Source: Acidiferrobacterales bacterium
GTDB lineage: Bacteria; Pseudomonadota; Gammaproteobacteria; Acidiferrobacterales; Sulfurifustaceae
Direction of reading: 5' to 3'
Length of the DNA stretch: 6,485 nt
Assembly: GCA_015492195.1 (NCBI GenBank)
Contig: WGFP01000197.1
Coordinates: 1 to 6,485, forward strand
The notes below the pieces were generated by a model. That model saw only the letters and a program-made list of their open reading frames with translations. It searched no databases and was not told the DNA's origin. The translations under genes and the position numbers were made by a program. This document shows positions 1 through 6,347 of this stretch, one piece after another (the stretch's first letter is position 1; every line of letters begins with the position of its first letter).

Positions 1-37
1 CGGCGATCCCTCGCGCACGTAGCGCGAGGGATCGCCG
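1..37. repeat. Perfect 16-bp inverted repeat at the window edge
   Basis: Positions 1-16 and 22-37 are exact reverse complements around a 5-nt loop, ACGTA. The repeat lies inside the methyltransferase-like gene and encodes GDPSRYVREGSP. The inner part fits the expected family sequence YVREG, so at least the inner 8-10 bp of each arm look genuine; the outer bases at the edge could be real or a fold-back assembly artefact. Confidence 0.85.
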
Positions 38-177
38 CAACCGTAGTCTTTTTCAATAATTTCTTTGGGCAACGGGGCAAGCAGGGCCCGGTCGTAGTCC
101 ACGGGACAACACAGGGCCGGCTCCCGGGATTTCGCCGCGCCGGAATAGCGCGCCAATACGCTTTGCTGGACATTCAT
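1..177 (-). CDS. Methyltransferase-like protein, N-terminal part (cut by left edge)
   Basis: Only the first 59 residues are in the window; the gene continues past the left edge. The translation begins MNVQQSVLARYSG and contains LCCPVDYD (residues 22-29) followed by IIEKDYGCGDPSRYVREG (40-57). From memory of the family, this pattern stands just before the glycine-rich SAM-binding motif in a group of class I SAM-dependent methyltransferases annotated as related to arsenite methyltransferase. The SAM motif itself lies outside the window, so the activity and the substrate are not shown here. The start is the ATG at 177, chosen because AGGAGG lies 7 nt upstream and the reading frame gives the family-like protein; a second ATG at 173 is in another frame. 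The gene follows the FAD oxidoreductase by 62 bp on the same strand, so the two may be co-transcribed. The Cys23-Cys24 pair may bind a thiophilic ligand, but that is inference. Confidence 0.72.
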   Translation of the reverse strand, partial: MNVQQSVLARYSGAAKSREPALCCPVDYDRALLAPLPKEIIEKDYGCGDPSRYVREGSP

Positions 178-184
178 TTGTAGG

Positions 185-190
185 CCTCCT
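185..190 (-). promoter_or_regulatory. Strong Shine-Dalgarno for the methyltransferase-like gene
   Basis: The minus strand reads AGGAGG, 7 nt before the ATG at 177. This is a near-ideal ribosome binding site and it decides between the two overlapping ATGs at 177 and 173. The same AGGAGGCC stretch precedes the metallo-beta-lactamase-fold gene near 5425. Confidence 0.75.
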
Positions 191-239
191 GATCACGAAC
201 CATGCATGAGATTTAATCATGCTTTTTGCTTATTGCGCA

Positions 240-1670
240 TCATCCCCCGCGCAACCCGAAAAGGCGCTGCATCCATTTTTTCGCACGCGGTGTCAGCCGC
301 TCCTTGAGGGCTTGGTCCGCAACGCGCCGGTTGATCTGCGCCAGGGTGGGATAAATGTGAATCACGCCCGATATGTCGGACAGGCTCAGCCGTTGGCTCA
401 GGGCCAGGGAATATTCATGAATCAATTCCCCGGCGCGGGGACCGAGGATCATCGCCCCGAGCAGTCGCCCGCGCGGGGTTGTCAACACCTTGGCAAACCC
501 CGCGGTTTCGTCTTCCGCCCGCGCCCGGTCGATTTCTGCAAACGGAAAGCGGTATGCCTTGTAGGAAACGCCTTGTGCCCGCGCCTCATCTTCCGACAAC
601 CCCACGCGCGCAAGCTCGGGATCGGTAAACGTGCACCAGGGTATCACGCACGGTTCCACCGCGGCCGGCAGGCGCAAGAGGGCGTTGCGCAGAACCACGC
701 CGGCCTGGTGTTCCGCCATGTGGGTAAAGGGGTAGGGGCCGGTGACGTCGCCGCAGGCGTAAATCGTTTTGTTGGACGTCCGCAGCCGCTTGTCCGTCAG
801 GATGCGCCCGGCGGTGACCTGCACGCCGGCGGTCTCCAAGCCCAAGTTCTCCACGTTGGCCCGCCGTCCCGTTGCCAGCAGCAGGTGTGACGCCTCCAGC
901 CATTTCACGCGGCCGTCCCCGGCCTTGATCTGCAAACGGATACCGCTGTCCGAATGCCCGGCCTGCAGGGGCGTGTGGTTGAGCAGAAACTCAACGCCCT
1001 CCGTCGCGAGCCGTTGCCTGAGGGCATCCGCCAGATCCGCGTCTTCTTTGGGAAGCACCCGTTGGCCGCGCTGGACCACCGTCACTTGGCTGCCGAGGCG
1101 GGCAAAGGCCTGCGCCATTTCCATGCCGATGGGTCCCGCCCCCAGGACGATCAGGCTCGGCACCGGTTCCTTCAGTTCAAACACGGTTTCGTTGGTCAGG
1201 TACGTAAGCTTTTCCAGGCCGGTTACCGCAGGAAGGGCGGGCCGCGACCCGGTGGCCAGCACGAAGCGCCTGGCGGTAATGGGGCGGCGGTTCAGGGTGA
1301 ACGTGCGCGGGTCCGTGAATTGGCCTTGACCCAACAGGACCTCGACACCCAGCGCGCGAAACCGCTCGGGGCTGTCATGCGGTTCGAGGGTTTTGATCAC
1401 CGCCCGCACCCGTTGCATCACCCGGTCGAGGCGTACAGGGGGCGCGCAAGGCTCAAGACCGAAACGCCCGGCCCCGCGCATCAAGTGCGCGACCTTGGCC
1501 GAGTGGAGCAGGGTCTTGCTGGGGACGCAGCCGTGGTACAGGCAGTCTCCGCCGAGGCGGTGTTTTTCAATCAGAACGACCTTGGCGCCGAGCGTGGCCG
1601 CGCCGGCCGCGACAACCAGGCCGCCGGCCCCGCCGCCGATGACGCAGAGATCGAATTCAGGTTTGGCCAT
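240..1670 (-). CDS. FAD-dependent pyridine nucleotide-disulfide oxidoreductase (lipoamide dehydrogenase/mercuric reductase-like)
   Basis: This is a 476-residue class I flavoprotein disulfide reductase, a soluble enzyme expected to pass electrons from NAD(P)H through FAD to a redox-active cysteine pair. The N-terminal FAD motif is VIGGGAGG (residues 10-17), and the redox pair lies in GGDCLYHGCVPSK (Cys43 and Cys48). ATGSRP is at 139-144, the nucleotide-binding motif GAGPIG at 177-182, and the second FAD motif ACGDVTGPYP follows near 310. The C-terminal dimerisation domain carries FTDPELARVGLSE and HIYPTLAQ (438-445). In true lipoamide dehydrogenases the last motif is HxHPTxxE with a catalytic His-Glu pair; here those sites are Tyr440 and Gln445, so lipoamide dehydrogenase activity is doubtful. 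The N-terminal heavy-metal domain and C-terminal cysteine pair typical of MerA are absent. The ATG at 1670 is chosen because conserved sequence begins there; a GTG at 1778 would add 36 unconserved residues. The substrate is unknown. The methyltransferase-like gene follows it. Confidence 0.88.
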   Translation of the reverse strand: MAKPEFDLCVIGGGAGGLVVAAGAATLGAKVVLIEKHRLGGDCLYHGCVPSKTLLHSAKVAHLMRGAGRFGLEPCAPPVRLDRVMQRVRAVIKTLEPHDSPERFRALGVEVLLGQGQFTDPRTFTLNRRPITARRFVLATGSRPALPAVTGLEKLTYLTNETVFELKEPVPSLIVLGAGPIGMEMAQAFARLGSQVTVVQRGQRVLPKEDADLADALRQRLATEGVEFLLNHTPLQAGHSDSGIRLQIKAGDGRVKWLEASHLLLATGRRANVENLGLETAGVQVTAGRILTDKRLRTSNKTIYACGDVTGPYPFTHMAEHQAGVVLRNALLRLPAAVEPCVIPWCTFTDPELARVGLSEDEARAQGVSYKAYRFPFAEIDRARAEDETAGFAKVLTTPRGRLLGAMILGPRAGELIHEYSLALSQRLSLSDISGVIHIYPTLAQINRRVADQALKERLTPRAKKWMQRLFGLRGG

Positions 1671-1714
1671 AGCGTTCCAGTTTTTAAATGCACGCACCCG
1701 GCCGCGGAGACCTG

Positions 1715-1752
1715 GTCTGATGAACAGACGGCCGGCGCCAGACGGACGGCCC
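1715..1752. repeat. Small hairpin and tandem repeat upstream of the oxidoreductase gene
   Basis: The 108-bp spacer between apaG and the oxidoreductase ATG holds GTCTG-ATGAA-CAGAC (1715-1729), a short perfect inverted repeat. It also holds two imperfect tandem 14-bp units beginning CAGACGG at 1725 and 1739. They could be an operator for the oxidoreductase, but short GC-rich repeats arise easily by chance. No convincing promoter was seen beside them. Confidence 0.3.
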
Positions 1753-1778
1753 GAGGCGACGGGCGCAGGGGGCGCCAC

Positions 1779-2162
1779 CTAGTGCAGGGTACGCGGCACG
1801 CTCAGCGTAAACGCCGGAATCTCGGCGTCGAAACGGGTGCCGTCGTCGGCCACCATCTGGTAGCTCCCGCGCATCACCCCCACCGACGTCTCAAGGATGG
1901 TGCCGCTGGTGTACTCAAAACTCATGCCCGGGGTCAGATAGGGTTGTTCCCCGACCACGCCCTCGCCCCGCACCTCTTGGGTCTTCTCGTTGGCGTCGGT
2001 AATGATCCAGTGGCGGGTCACAAGCTTGGCCGGGACCGTTCCGGCATTGGTGATCGTGACGGTGTAAGCAAACACGTAGCGGTTGTTTTCCGGCGCCGAT
2101 TGGTCCGGGATATAGGTTGTCCTGACCGTCACCTCTATCTGATGTTTTTCCGTGTCCGCCAT
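1779..2162 (-). CDS. apaG: ApaG protein
   Basis: The 127-residue product matches ApaG along its full length; family members are usually about 125 residues. Clear landmarks are NRYVFAYTVTITN, HWIITDAN, GEGVVGEQPYLTPG, FEYTSGTILETSVGVMRGSYQM and the ending PAFTLSVPRTLH. ApaG is a small protein with a fibronectin type III-like beta-sandwich fold. It has been linked genetically to cobalt and magnesium sensitivity (the name CorD), but its biochemical role is unsettled. The start is taken as the ATG at 2162, because MADTEKHQIEVTV lines up with the N-termini of relatives. A TTG at 2186 with AAGGGG just upstream would add eight residues and cannot be excluded, since the ATG has no clear ribosome binding site. 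The gene lies 70 bp after the DUF2784 gene and two genes after apaH. In Escherichia coli apaG directly precedes apaH, so the order here is reversed. Confidence 0.95.
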   Translation of the reverse strand: MADTEKHQIEVTVRTTYIPDQSAPENNRYVFAYTVTITNAGTVPAKLVTRHWIITDANEKTQEVRGEGVVGEQPYLTPGMSFEYTSGTILETSVGVMRGSYQMVADDGTRFDAEIPAFTLSVPRTLH

Positions 2163-2232
2163 GGTATTTATTACAGGTTGGTTCAACAGCCCCTTATTTT
2201 GCCTGTCCCGGTCGGGTTTTGCACCTAACGGA

Positions 2233-2640
2233 TTATCCGCGGCGCCGGCGAGGCGGGTAGGCGATAAACGTGAGCAACACCAGCGCCCCGAACGCGGTAT
2301 ACATGAGAGTAAATACCCAGCCCGGCGCGTCGTAGAACAAAAGGCGTTGCAGCCAGTAACCGATGAAGCTTATTTCGTAGACACTTTGATCTGCGCGTTC
2401 GCGCAGGGCGTTTTCCAGTACCGTAAGAGGGCAGGCAAGACCCGTCCACACCTCAATGATGACAAAACCGATGGCCGCAAGATGCGCGATACGGAAAATG
2501 AAATGGCGCGTCCACGTCCACGCGGCAATCCATCCGATAAGGATCAGCAGCTGGCCGCCGACGACAAACAAAACATAGGCCGCATGAACAACCAGTATGA
2601 CGTCCGCCAGCAAGCCATAAGGCATGAAATCATTGCCCAT
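2233..2640 (-). CDS. DUF2784 family small membrane protein
   Basis: This 135-residue hydrophobic protein has the hallmarks of the DUF2784 family: LLADVILVVHAAYVLFVV at the N-terminus, CPLTVLEN (residues 70-77), and a later region with FIGYWLQRLLFYD. Hydrophobic segments are seen at about 10-28, 28-42, 51-68 and 108-128, so it is probably an inner-membrane protein with three or four helices. It ends in a basic tail, PPRRRRG. No catalytic function is known for the family, and none is evident here beyond the single conserved Cys70 and Glu76. The start is the ATG at 2640, with AGGTG four bases upstream. It overlaps the end of apaH by 11 bp, so translation is probably coupled. Met6 is an alternative start. 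Confidence 0.87.
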   Translation of the reverse strand: MGNDFMPYGLLADVILVVHAAYVLFVVGGQLLILIGWIAAWTWTRHFIFRIAHLAAIGFVIIEVWTGLACPLTVLENALRERADQSVYEISFIGYWLQRLLFYDAPGWVFTLMYTAFGALVLLTFIAYPPRRRRG

Positions 2641-3466
2641 GCGGCACCTGTTGCTGCGCGCACGCGACGTGGAAGAATTCCGGTTCCTTTGCGTCCAGCC
2701 TCACCGCCGTCAGTGAGCGGCCCCAGAGGCAGCCGCCGTCAATGCAGATGACGCCGTCGCCGTTCCATACCCCCAGGGTCGACCAGTGACCAAAAATAAT
2801 ATGGAGGCCCCGGCTTCTCCGCCCCGGCACCTGGAACCACGGCATCAGGCGCGACGGTTGCGTGCCGGGCGCACCCTTGTGCCGCAGGTGCATGGCGCCG
2901 TCCGCGGCGCAGTAGCGCAGGCGCGTGAAGGCGTTAACGATCACACGCGCCCGCTCCCACCCTCGCAGGGCTTCGTCCCACCGCGCCGGCGCATCGCCGT
3001 ACATGTGTCGCAACAATTCATCGCCCGCGGGCCCTTGGAGCATTGTCTCGATCTCGACGGCGAGCCGCCCGGCCTCCGCCAAGTCCCACTGCGGCACCAG
3101 GCCGGCGTGAATCAGGGTATGGCCCAGGGTTTGGTCGTGGTGCAGCAACGGTCGCGCCCGCAGCCAGCCCAGAAGCGCCTCCCGGTCGGGCGCGTTCAGA
3201 ACGTCGTCGAGGGTGTCGCGCTTTTTGGGTTGGACGCAGCCGGCGGCGACGGCGAGCAAATGCAGATCATGATTGCCGAGCACGCACACGGCCCGATCCC
3301 CAAGGTCGCGCACGAAGCGCACGACCTCCGCCGACCGTGGTCCGCGGTTGACCAGATCGCCGGTAAACCACAGCCGGTCGCGTTCGGGATCAAAGCGGAG
3401 TTTGGCAAGCAATGCCCGCAGGGCATCGTAGCAGCCCTGAACGTCGCCGATGGCGTAGACCGGCAT
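2630..3466 (-). CDS. apaH: Bis(5'-nucleosyl)-tetraphosphatase, symmetrical (ApaH)
   Basis: ApaH hydrolyses diadenosine tetraphosphate (Ap4A) symmetrically to two ADP in the cytoplasm. It limits alarmone levels and removes Np4 caps from RNA in Escherichia coli. The 278-residue product is close to the usual 280. The metallophosphatase signature is complete: GDVQGC (residues 7-12), GDLVNRGP (36-43), GNHD (64-67), then LIHAGLVPQW and a late FGHWSTLGVW, which supply the di-metal ligands. The start is the ATG at 3466. Its A overlaps the stop codon of pip as TGATG, there is no independent ribosome binding site, and MPVYAIGDVQG matches the family N-terminus, so translation is probably coupled to pip. 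An upstream in-frame start at 3547 would add 27 residues lying inside pip and is rejected. Its 3' end overlaps the DUF2784 gene by 11 bp. Confidence 0.97.
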   Translation of the reverse strand: MPVYAIGDVQGCYDALRALLAKLRFDPERDRLWFTGDLVNRGPRSAEVVRFVRDLGDRAVCVLGNHDLHLLAVAAGCVQPKKRDTLDDVLNAPDREALLGWLRARPLLHHDQTLGHTLIHAGLVPQWDLAEAGRLAVEIETMLQGPAGDELLRHMYGDAPARWDEALRGWERARVIVNAFTRLRYCAADGAMHLRHKGAPGTQPSRLMPWFQVPGRRSRGLHIIFGHWSTLGVWNGDGVICIDGGCLWGRSLTAVRLDAKEPEFFHVACAQQQVPHGQ

Positions 3467-4431
3467 CAGGAAACGTTGCTGGACCCGAGCAGGGCGGCCA
3501 GCTCGTTGGTTGCCAGAATGAGCGCATGGACAATGCCCGGTTCGCACGCCGAATGGCCGGCGTCCGGGATAACCTCGAGCTTGGCCGCAGGCCAGGCGCG
3601 GTGGAGATCCCAGGCGTTTTTAATCGGGCAGACCACGTCGTAGCGGCCATGGATGATGAAGCCGGGGATGTTTTTCAGGCGTTGCGCGTCGCGCAGAATC
3701 TGGTCGGGTTCCAGGAAGGCGTTGTTGACGAAATAGTGCGCTTCGATGCGCGCCAGCGCCAGGGCCGTGTGCGGGGCGCCGAAAAAATCGACCACGGCTT
3801 GGTTGGGTTTGAGCGTTGCCGTGTGTCCTTCCCACAGCGACCAGGCCTTGGCCGAGGCCATGCGCGCAATTTCATCGTCTCCGGTCAGGCGCCGATGATG
3901 GGCATGAAGCATGTCATAACGCTCATTTTCCGGGATGGGCGCGATGAATTCCTCCCAGTGATCGGGAAACACGCGACTTGCCCCCTCCTGATAGAACCAG
4001 CGGATCTCCCACGGCCGGCACAAAAACACCCCGCGCAGGATCAGACCCAGCACGCGCTCGGGATGGGTTTCGGCGTAGACCAGGCTGAGCGTCGAACCCC
4101 AGGAACCCCCGAACAAAACCCAACGTTCGATGCCGAGGTGGTCGCGGATGCGTTCCATGTCGGCCACCAAGTGTTGGGTCGTGTTTTTATCCAGGCTTGC
4201 GTGAGGGGTGGAGCGGCCGGCGCCGCGCTGGTCGAACAGCACGATATGGTACAGGTTGGGATCGAAGTAACGCCTGTGATCGTCCTCGCAACCGGCCCCG
4301 GGGCCGCCGTGCACGAACAGCACCGGCAGCCCCTCCGGTTTGCCGCATTCCTCGACATATAATTCATGCGGCGGGTCCACCGCCAGCATGTGGCTGGCGT
4401 AGGGTTTGATCTCGGGAAAAAGCCGGTACAC
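3466..4431 (-). CDS. pip: Proline iminopeptidase (prolyl aminopeptidase)
   Basis: This cytoplasmic peptidase of family S33 (alpha/beta-hydrolase fold) removes N-terminal proline from peptides. The 321 residues fit the bacterial family of about 313-320. The oxyanion motif HGGPGAG is at residues 41-47 and DQRGAGRS at 67-74. The nucleophile elbow GGSWGS contains Ser110. Asp265 in HGRYDVVCP and His293 in DAGHSA complete the triad. The cap domain has ARIEAHYFVN, whose Glu230 probably helps bind the substrate amino group. The start is a GTG at 4431, with a GGGGCGG stretch a few bases upstream; the resulting N-terminus MYRLFPEIKPYASHML matches the MRLFPP...YDSGML pattern of relatives. It lies 24 bp after the metallo-beta-lactamase-fold gene, and its stop overlaps the apaH start (TGATG), so it is within an operon. 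Confidence 0.95.
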   Translation of the reverse strand: MYRLFPEIKPYASHMLAVDPPHELYVEECGKPEGLPVLFVHGGPGAGCEDDHRRYFDPNLYHIVLFDQRGAGRSTPHASLDKNTTQHLVADMERIRDHLGIERWVLFGGSWGSTLSLVYAETHPERVLGLILRGVFLCRPWEIRWFYQEGASRVFPDHWEEFIAPIPENERYDMLHAHHRRLTGDDEIARMASAKAWSLWEGHTATLKPNQAVVDFFGAPHTALALARIEAHYFVNNAFLEPDQILRDAQRLKNIPGFIIHGRYDVVCPIKNAWDLHRAWPAAKLEVIPDAGHSACEPGIVHALILATNELAALLGSSNVS

Positions 4432-4455
4432 GGAAGCCGCCCCACCGCGCGGAAA

Positions 4456-5418
4456 TCAGAATGCTTCCGCCTCGACTTGCAGGTAAACGAGGCTGATGGC
4501 CCGGCCGATTTCATCGTCAAAGCGCACCCAGTCTTTGTAGGCGGACAGATCCTTCACCACCTTCGGTTTCATCTCAAAATCACTGAGGCCCTGGTCGTAA
4601 TATTTTCGTACCGAATCATGAAGGGCCTTGAGATAGGCCTGATGTCGCTGGGCGACCTCGCGCCCCCCGGTTTGGCCGTGGCCGGGAATGTAATGCTTCG
4701 CGGGCGTTTTGAGGATGAGGTCAATAGCGGCAATCTGTCCTTTAATATTGCCGTCGTCCATGCGCGTGGCTATTTTATTTACCACGTTGTCGCCGAGAAA
4801 GATCGCTTTCTCCTCCACGACCTCGATCATGATATCCGCGTCGGTGTGCGCCTTGCCGTTATGATGAACACGGAATGTCAGGTTACGCAGCTTGAGCGTC
4901 TCGCCGCCCTCGATGCCGATGTCCGGGGCGACAACCTTGGTGCCGCGAATGGCGCCCTCGGTTAAGTCATCCAGAAGTTTTAACCAGCTTTCGCCTTCTC
5001 CCGCCTTCACTTTCTCGATCATCTTCGGATGGGCGTAGATGACGGCCTTGGGAAAGGCCGCCTTGATGGCGTGATTACCGAGCCAATGGTCGCCGTGGAT
5101 GTGGGTGTTGAAAACGGCGATCACCGGGTCTTTGGTGACGCCGGCGATTTTCTGAAGCACCATCTCGCCGGTCTGAACGCTGCCGCCCGGATCAATGACC
5201 ACCACCCCTTTGTCGACAAGCACGAACCCGGGGTTGTTCATGAAACCCTGGTTCTTCTTGTTTGGAAATTCCTTCGGGCCGTGGATGACGTAGATCCGGT
5301 CGGTAATTTTCGTGGCGGCGAAATCGGATTTAATGGGCGGCGCCTTGTCCGCGTCGGGTTTGTCGCACGAGGCGATAAGGAGAAACAACATCCCAATGGC
5401 TATTCTTGTCAGACGCAT
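4456..5418 (-). CDS. Metallo-beta-lactamase-fold hydrolase, predicted lipoprotein
   Basis: The 320-residue product has a complete metallo-beta-lactamase fold metal site: HIHGDH (residues 106-111), His191 in GKAHTDAD, Asp210 in FLGDNV and His247 in YIPGHG. It should therefore be an active zinc (or dinuclear metal) hydrolase. The N-terminus MRLTRIAIGMLFLLIASC is a lipoprotein signal peptide with lipobox IASC, so Cys18 would be lipidated after cleavage. Asp follows at +2, which in Enterobacteria marks retention in the inner membrane facing the periplasm. The overall pattern resembles the SoxH and quinoprotein-associated metallohydrolase branches, but no Sox or PQQ gene is nearby and the substrate is unknown. 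A true beta-lactamase role is unlikely given this context, though not excluded. The start at 5418 has AGGAGG six bases upstream. It follows metF by 77 bp and precedes pip by 24 bp; it may be the first gene of the pip-apaH-apaG operon. Confidence 0.9.
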   Translation of the reverse strand: MRLTRIAIGMLFLLIASCDKPDADKAPPIKSDFAATKITDRIYVIHGPKEFPNKKNQGFMNNPGFVLVDKGVVVIDPGGSVQTGEMVLQKIAGVTKDPVIAVFNTHIHGDHWLGNHAIKAAFPKAVIYAHPKMIEKVKAGEGESWLKLLDDLTEGAIRGTKVVAPDIGIEGGETLKLRNLTFRVHHNGKAHTDADIMIEVVEEKAIFLGDNVVNKIATRMDDGNIKGQIAAIDLILKTPAKHYIPGHGQTGGREVAQRHQAYLKALHDSVRKYYDQGLSDFEMKPKVVKDLSAYKDWVRFDDEIGRAISLVYLQVEAEAF

Positions 5419-5424
5419 GGCGGG

Positions 5425-5430
5425 CCTCCT
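5425..5430 (-). promoter_or_regulatory. Strong Shine-Dalgarno for the metallo-beta-lactamase-fold gene
   Basis: The minus strand reads AGGAGG six bases before the ATG at 5418. This fixes the start codon and so the lipoprotein signal peptide. Confidence 0.75.
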
Positions 5431-5458
5431 GTTTCAGGGGTTTTGACGCAAGCGGTTC

Positions 5459-5488
5459 AGTATAACCGGCGGGGCCCGACCGCCGAAA
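5459..5488 (-). promoter_or_regulatory. Possible sigma70-type promoter for the lipoprotein-pip-apaH-apaG operon
   Basis: In the 77-bp gap after metF the minus strand has TATACT (5464-5459), a good -10 match. TTTCGG (5488-5483), a poor -35 match, lies at an 18-bp spacing. The expected leader to the ATG at 5418 would be about 34 nt and includes the AGGAGG. An imperfect GC-rich hairpin (CGGCGG/CCGCCG) lies in the spacer. The evidence is only sequence likeness; the -35 is weak, so read-through from metF is equally possible. Confidence 0.3.
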
Positions 5489-5495
5489 GTACCGA

Positions 5496-6341
5496 CTAAA
5501 GGCCGAGACGCCTCCAGATGGCGCAGGTGGCCTCGGCCCGGTTCAGGGTGTAGAAATGCAGGCCCGGCGCCCCCTCGGCCAGCAGGCGATCGCACAATGC
5601 GGTGACGACGTCCAGGCCGAAGGCGCGGATGGAGGCCAGGTCGTCACCGAAACCCTCCAGCCGTTTGCGAATCCAGCGCGGGATCTCGGCGCCGCAGTTA
5701 TCGGAAAAACGCGCCAGTTGTTTGTGGTTGGTGATCGGCATGATGCCCGGGACGATCGGGAGATCGAGGCCAAGCGCTTCACATTCATCTATAAACCGGA
5801 AGTACGCATCGGGATTAAAGAAGTACTGGGTGATGGCGGAATCCGCGCCCGCTTCCACCTTGCGTTTGAAATTGACAAGATCGGTTTTGGCGTCGGGCGC
5901 CTCGGGATGGAACTCGGGATAGGCCGCCACCTCGATGTGAAAGTGCCGACCGGTTTCCCGGCGGATAAACGCCACCAGTTCGTTGGCATATGCAAACTCG
6001 CCGGCCTGTTTCCGGTCTTCGGGCAGGTCACCGCGCAACGCGACGATGTGATCGATGCCGAGATCAATGTATCCTTGGAGCAGTTCGCGGATCTTGGTCT
6101 TGGTGGAGCCGACGCAGGTGATGTGCGGCGCGGCGCGGTGGCCCTTATCACGAATTTCCTTAATCGTTTCATAAGTCCCCGCCTGGGTGCTGCCGCCGGC
6201 GCCGTAGGTGCAGGAAAAATACTTCGGTTTTAACCGCGCCAGGTCATCAAGGGCGGCGCGCCAGCCGTCCTTGCCCGCTTCGGTCTTGGGCGGGAAGAAC
6301 TCGCAGCTGAAAACGCGGGAATGTTTTTTCTGGGAATCCAT
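5496..6341 (-). CDS. metF: 5,10-methylenetetrahydrofolate reductase
   Basis: MetF reduces 5,10-methylene-tetrahydrofolate to 5-methyl-tetrahydrofolate, using FAD and NAD(P)H, and so supplies the methyl group for methionine synthesis. The 281-residue TIM-barrel protein begins with FSCEFFPPKT, whose Glu14 corresponds to the catalytic Glu28 of Escherichia coli MetF. TYGAGGST is at residues 45-52 and ALRGDLP carries Asp105, the counterpart of the flavin-tuning Asp120. It continues with the folate-site motif AAYPEFHPE (139-147), ITQYFFNPD and PGIMPI. The end LHFYTLNRAEAT is typical. No C-terminal regulatory domain is present, as expected for bacteria. The ATG at 6341 is the family-like start, but no Shine-Dalgarno precedes it; a palindromic repeat ends only a few bases upstream. 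The gene follows ahcY by 89 bp on the same strand, and the two are probably co-transcribed as methyl-cycle genes. Confidence 0.97.
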   Translation of the reverse strand: MDSQKKHSRVFSCEFFPPKTEAGKDGWRAALDDLARLKPKYFSCTYGAGGSTQAGTYETIKEIRDKGHRAAPHITCVGSTKTKIRELLQGYIDLGIDHIVALRGDLPEDRKQAGEFAYANELVAFIRRETGRHFHIEVAAYPEFHPEAPDAKTDLVNFKRKVEAGADSAITQYFFNPDAYFRFIDECEALGLDLPIVPGIMPITNHKQLARFSDNCGAEIPRWIRKRLEGFGDDLASIRAFGLDVVTALCDRLLAEGAPGLHFYTLNRAEATCAIWRRLGL

Positions 6342-6347
6342 GAATCT

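Noticed and set aside
204..222. Short inverted repeat GCATGA/TCATGC upstream of the methyltransferase-like gene
   Set aside because: Six-bp arms with a 7-nt AT-rich loop are common by chance, and no promoter elements at proper spacing were found with it.
1671..1778. 36-residue N-terminal extension of the oxidoreductase from the GTG at 1778
   Set aside because: The extension is Pro/Arg/Gly-rich and unlike any family N-terminus; MAKPEFDLCVIGGG at 1670 is the expected start.
954..2228. Long open frame on the plus strand (424 codons)
   Set aside because: It is antisense to the oxidoreductase and apaG, its translation has low-complexity R/G/P/H-rich composition with no family features, and the minus-strand genes are unambiguous. 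Other plus-strand frames are shadows for the same reason.
3467..3547. 27-residue N-terminal extension of ApaH
   Set aside because: It lies wholly inside pip, and MPVYAIGDVQG matches the usual ApaH start; the TGATG junction explains translation.
4456..5418. Acquired beta-lactamase resistance gene
   Set aside because: The metal motif is shared by the whole superfamily, the gene sits in a chromosomal operon without mobile elements, and its overall pattern is closer to SoxH-like metallohydrolases.
5466..5485. GC-rich hairpin after metF as a rho-independent terminator
   Set aside because: Arms CGGCGG/CCGCCG with a 7-nt loop are present, but no T-run follows on the minus strand; the next bases form the TATACT promoter candidate instead.
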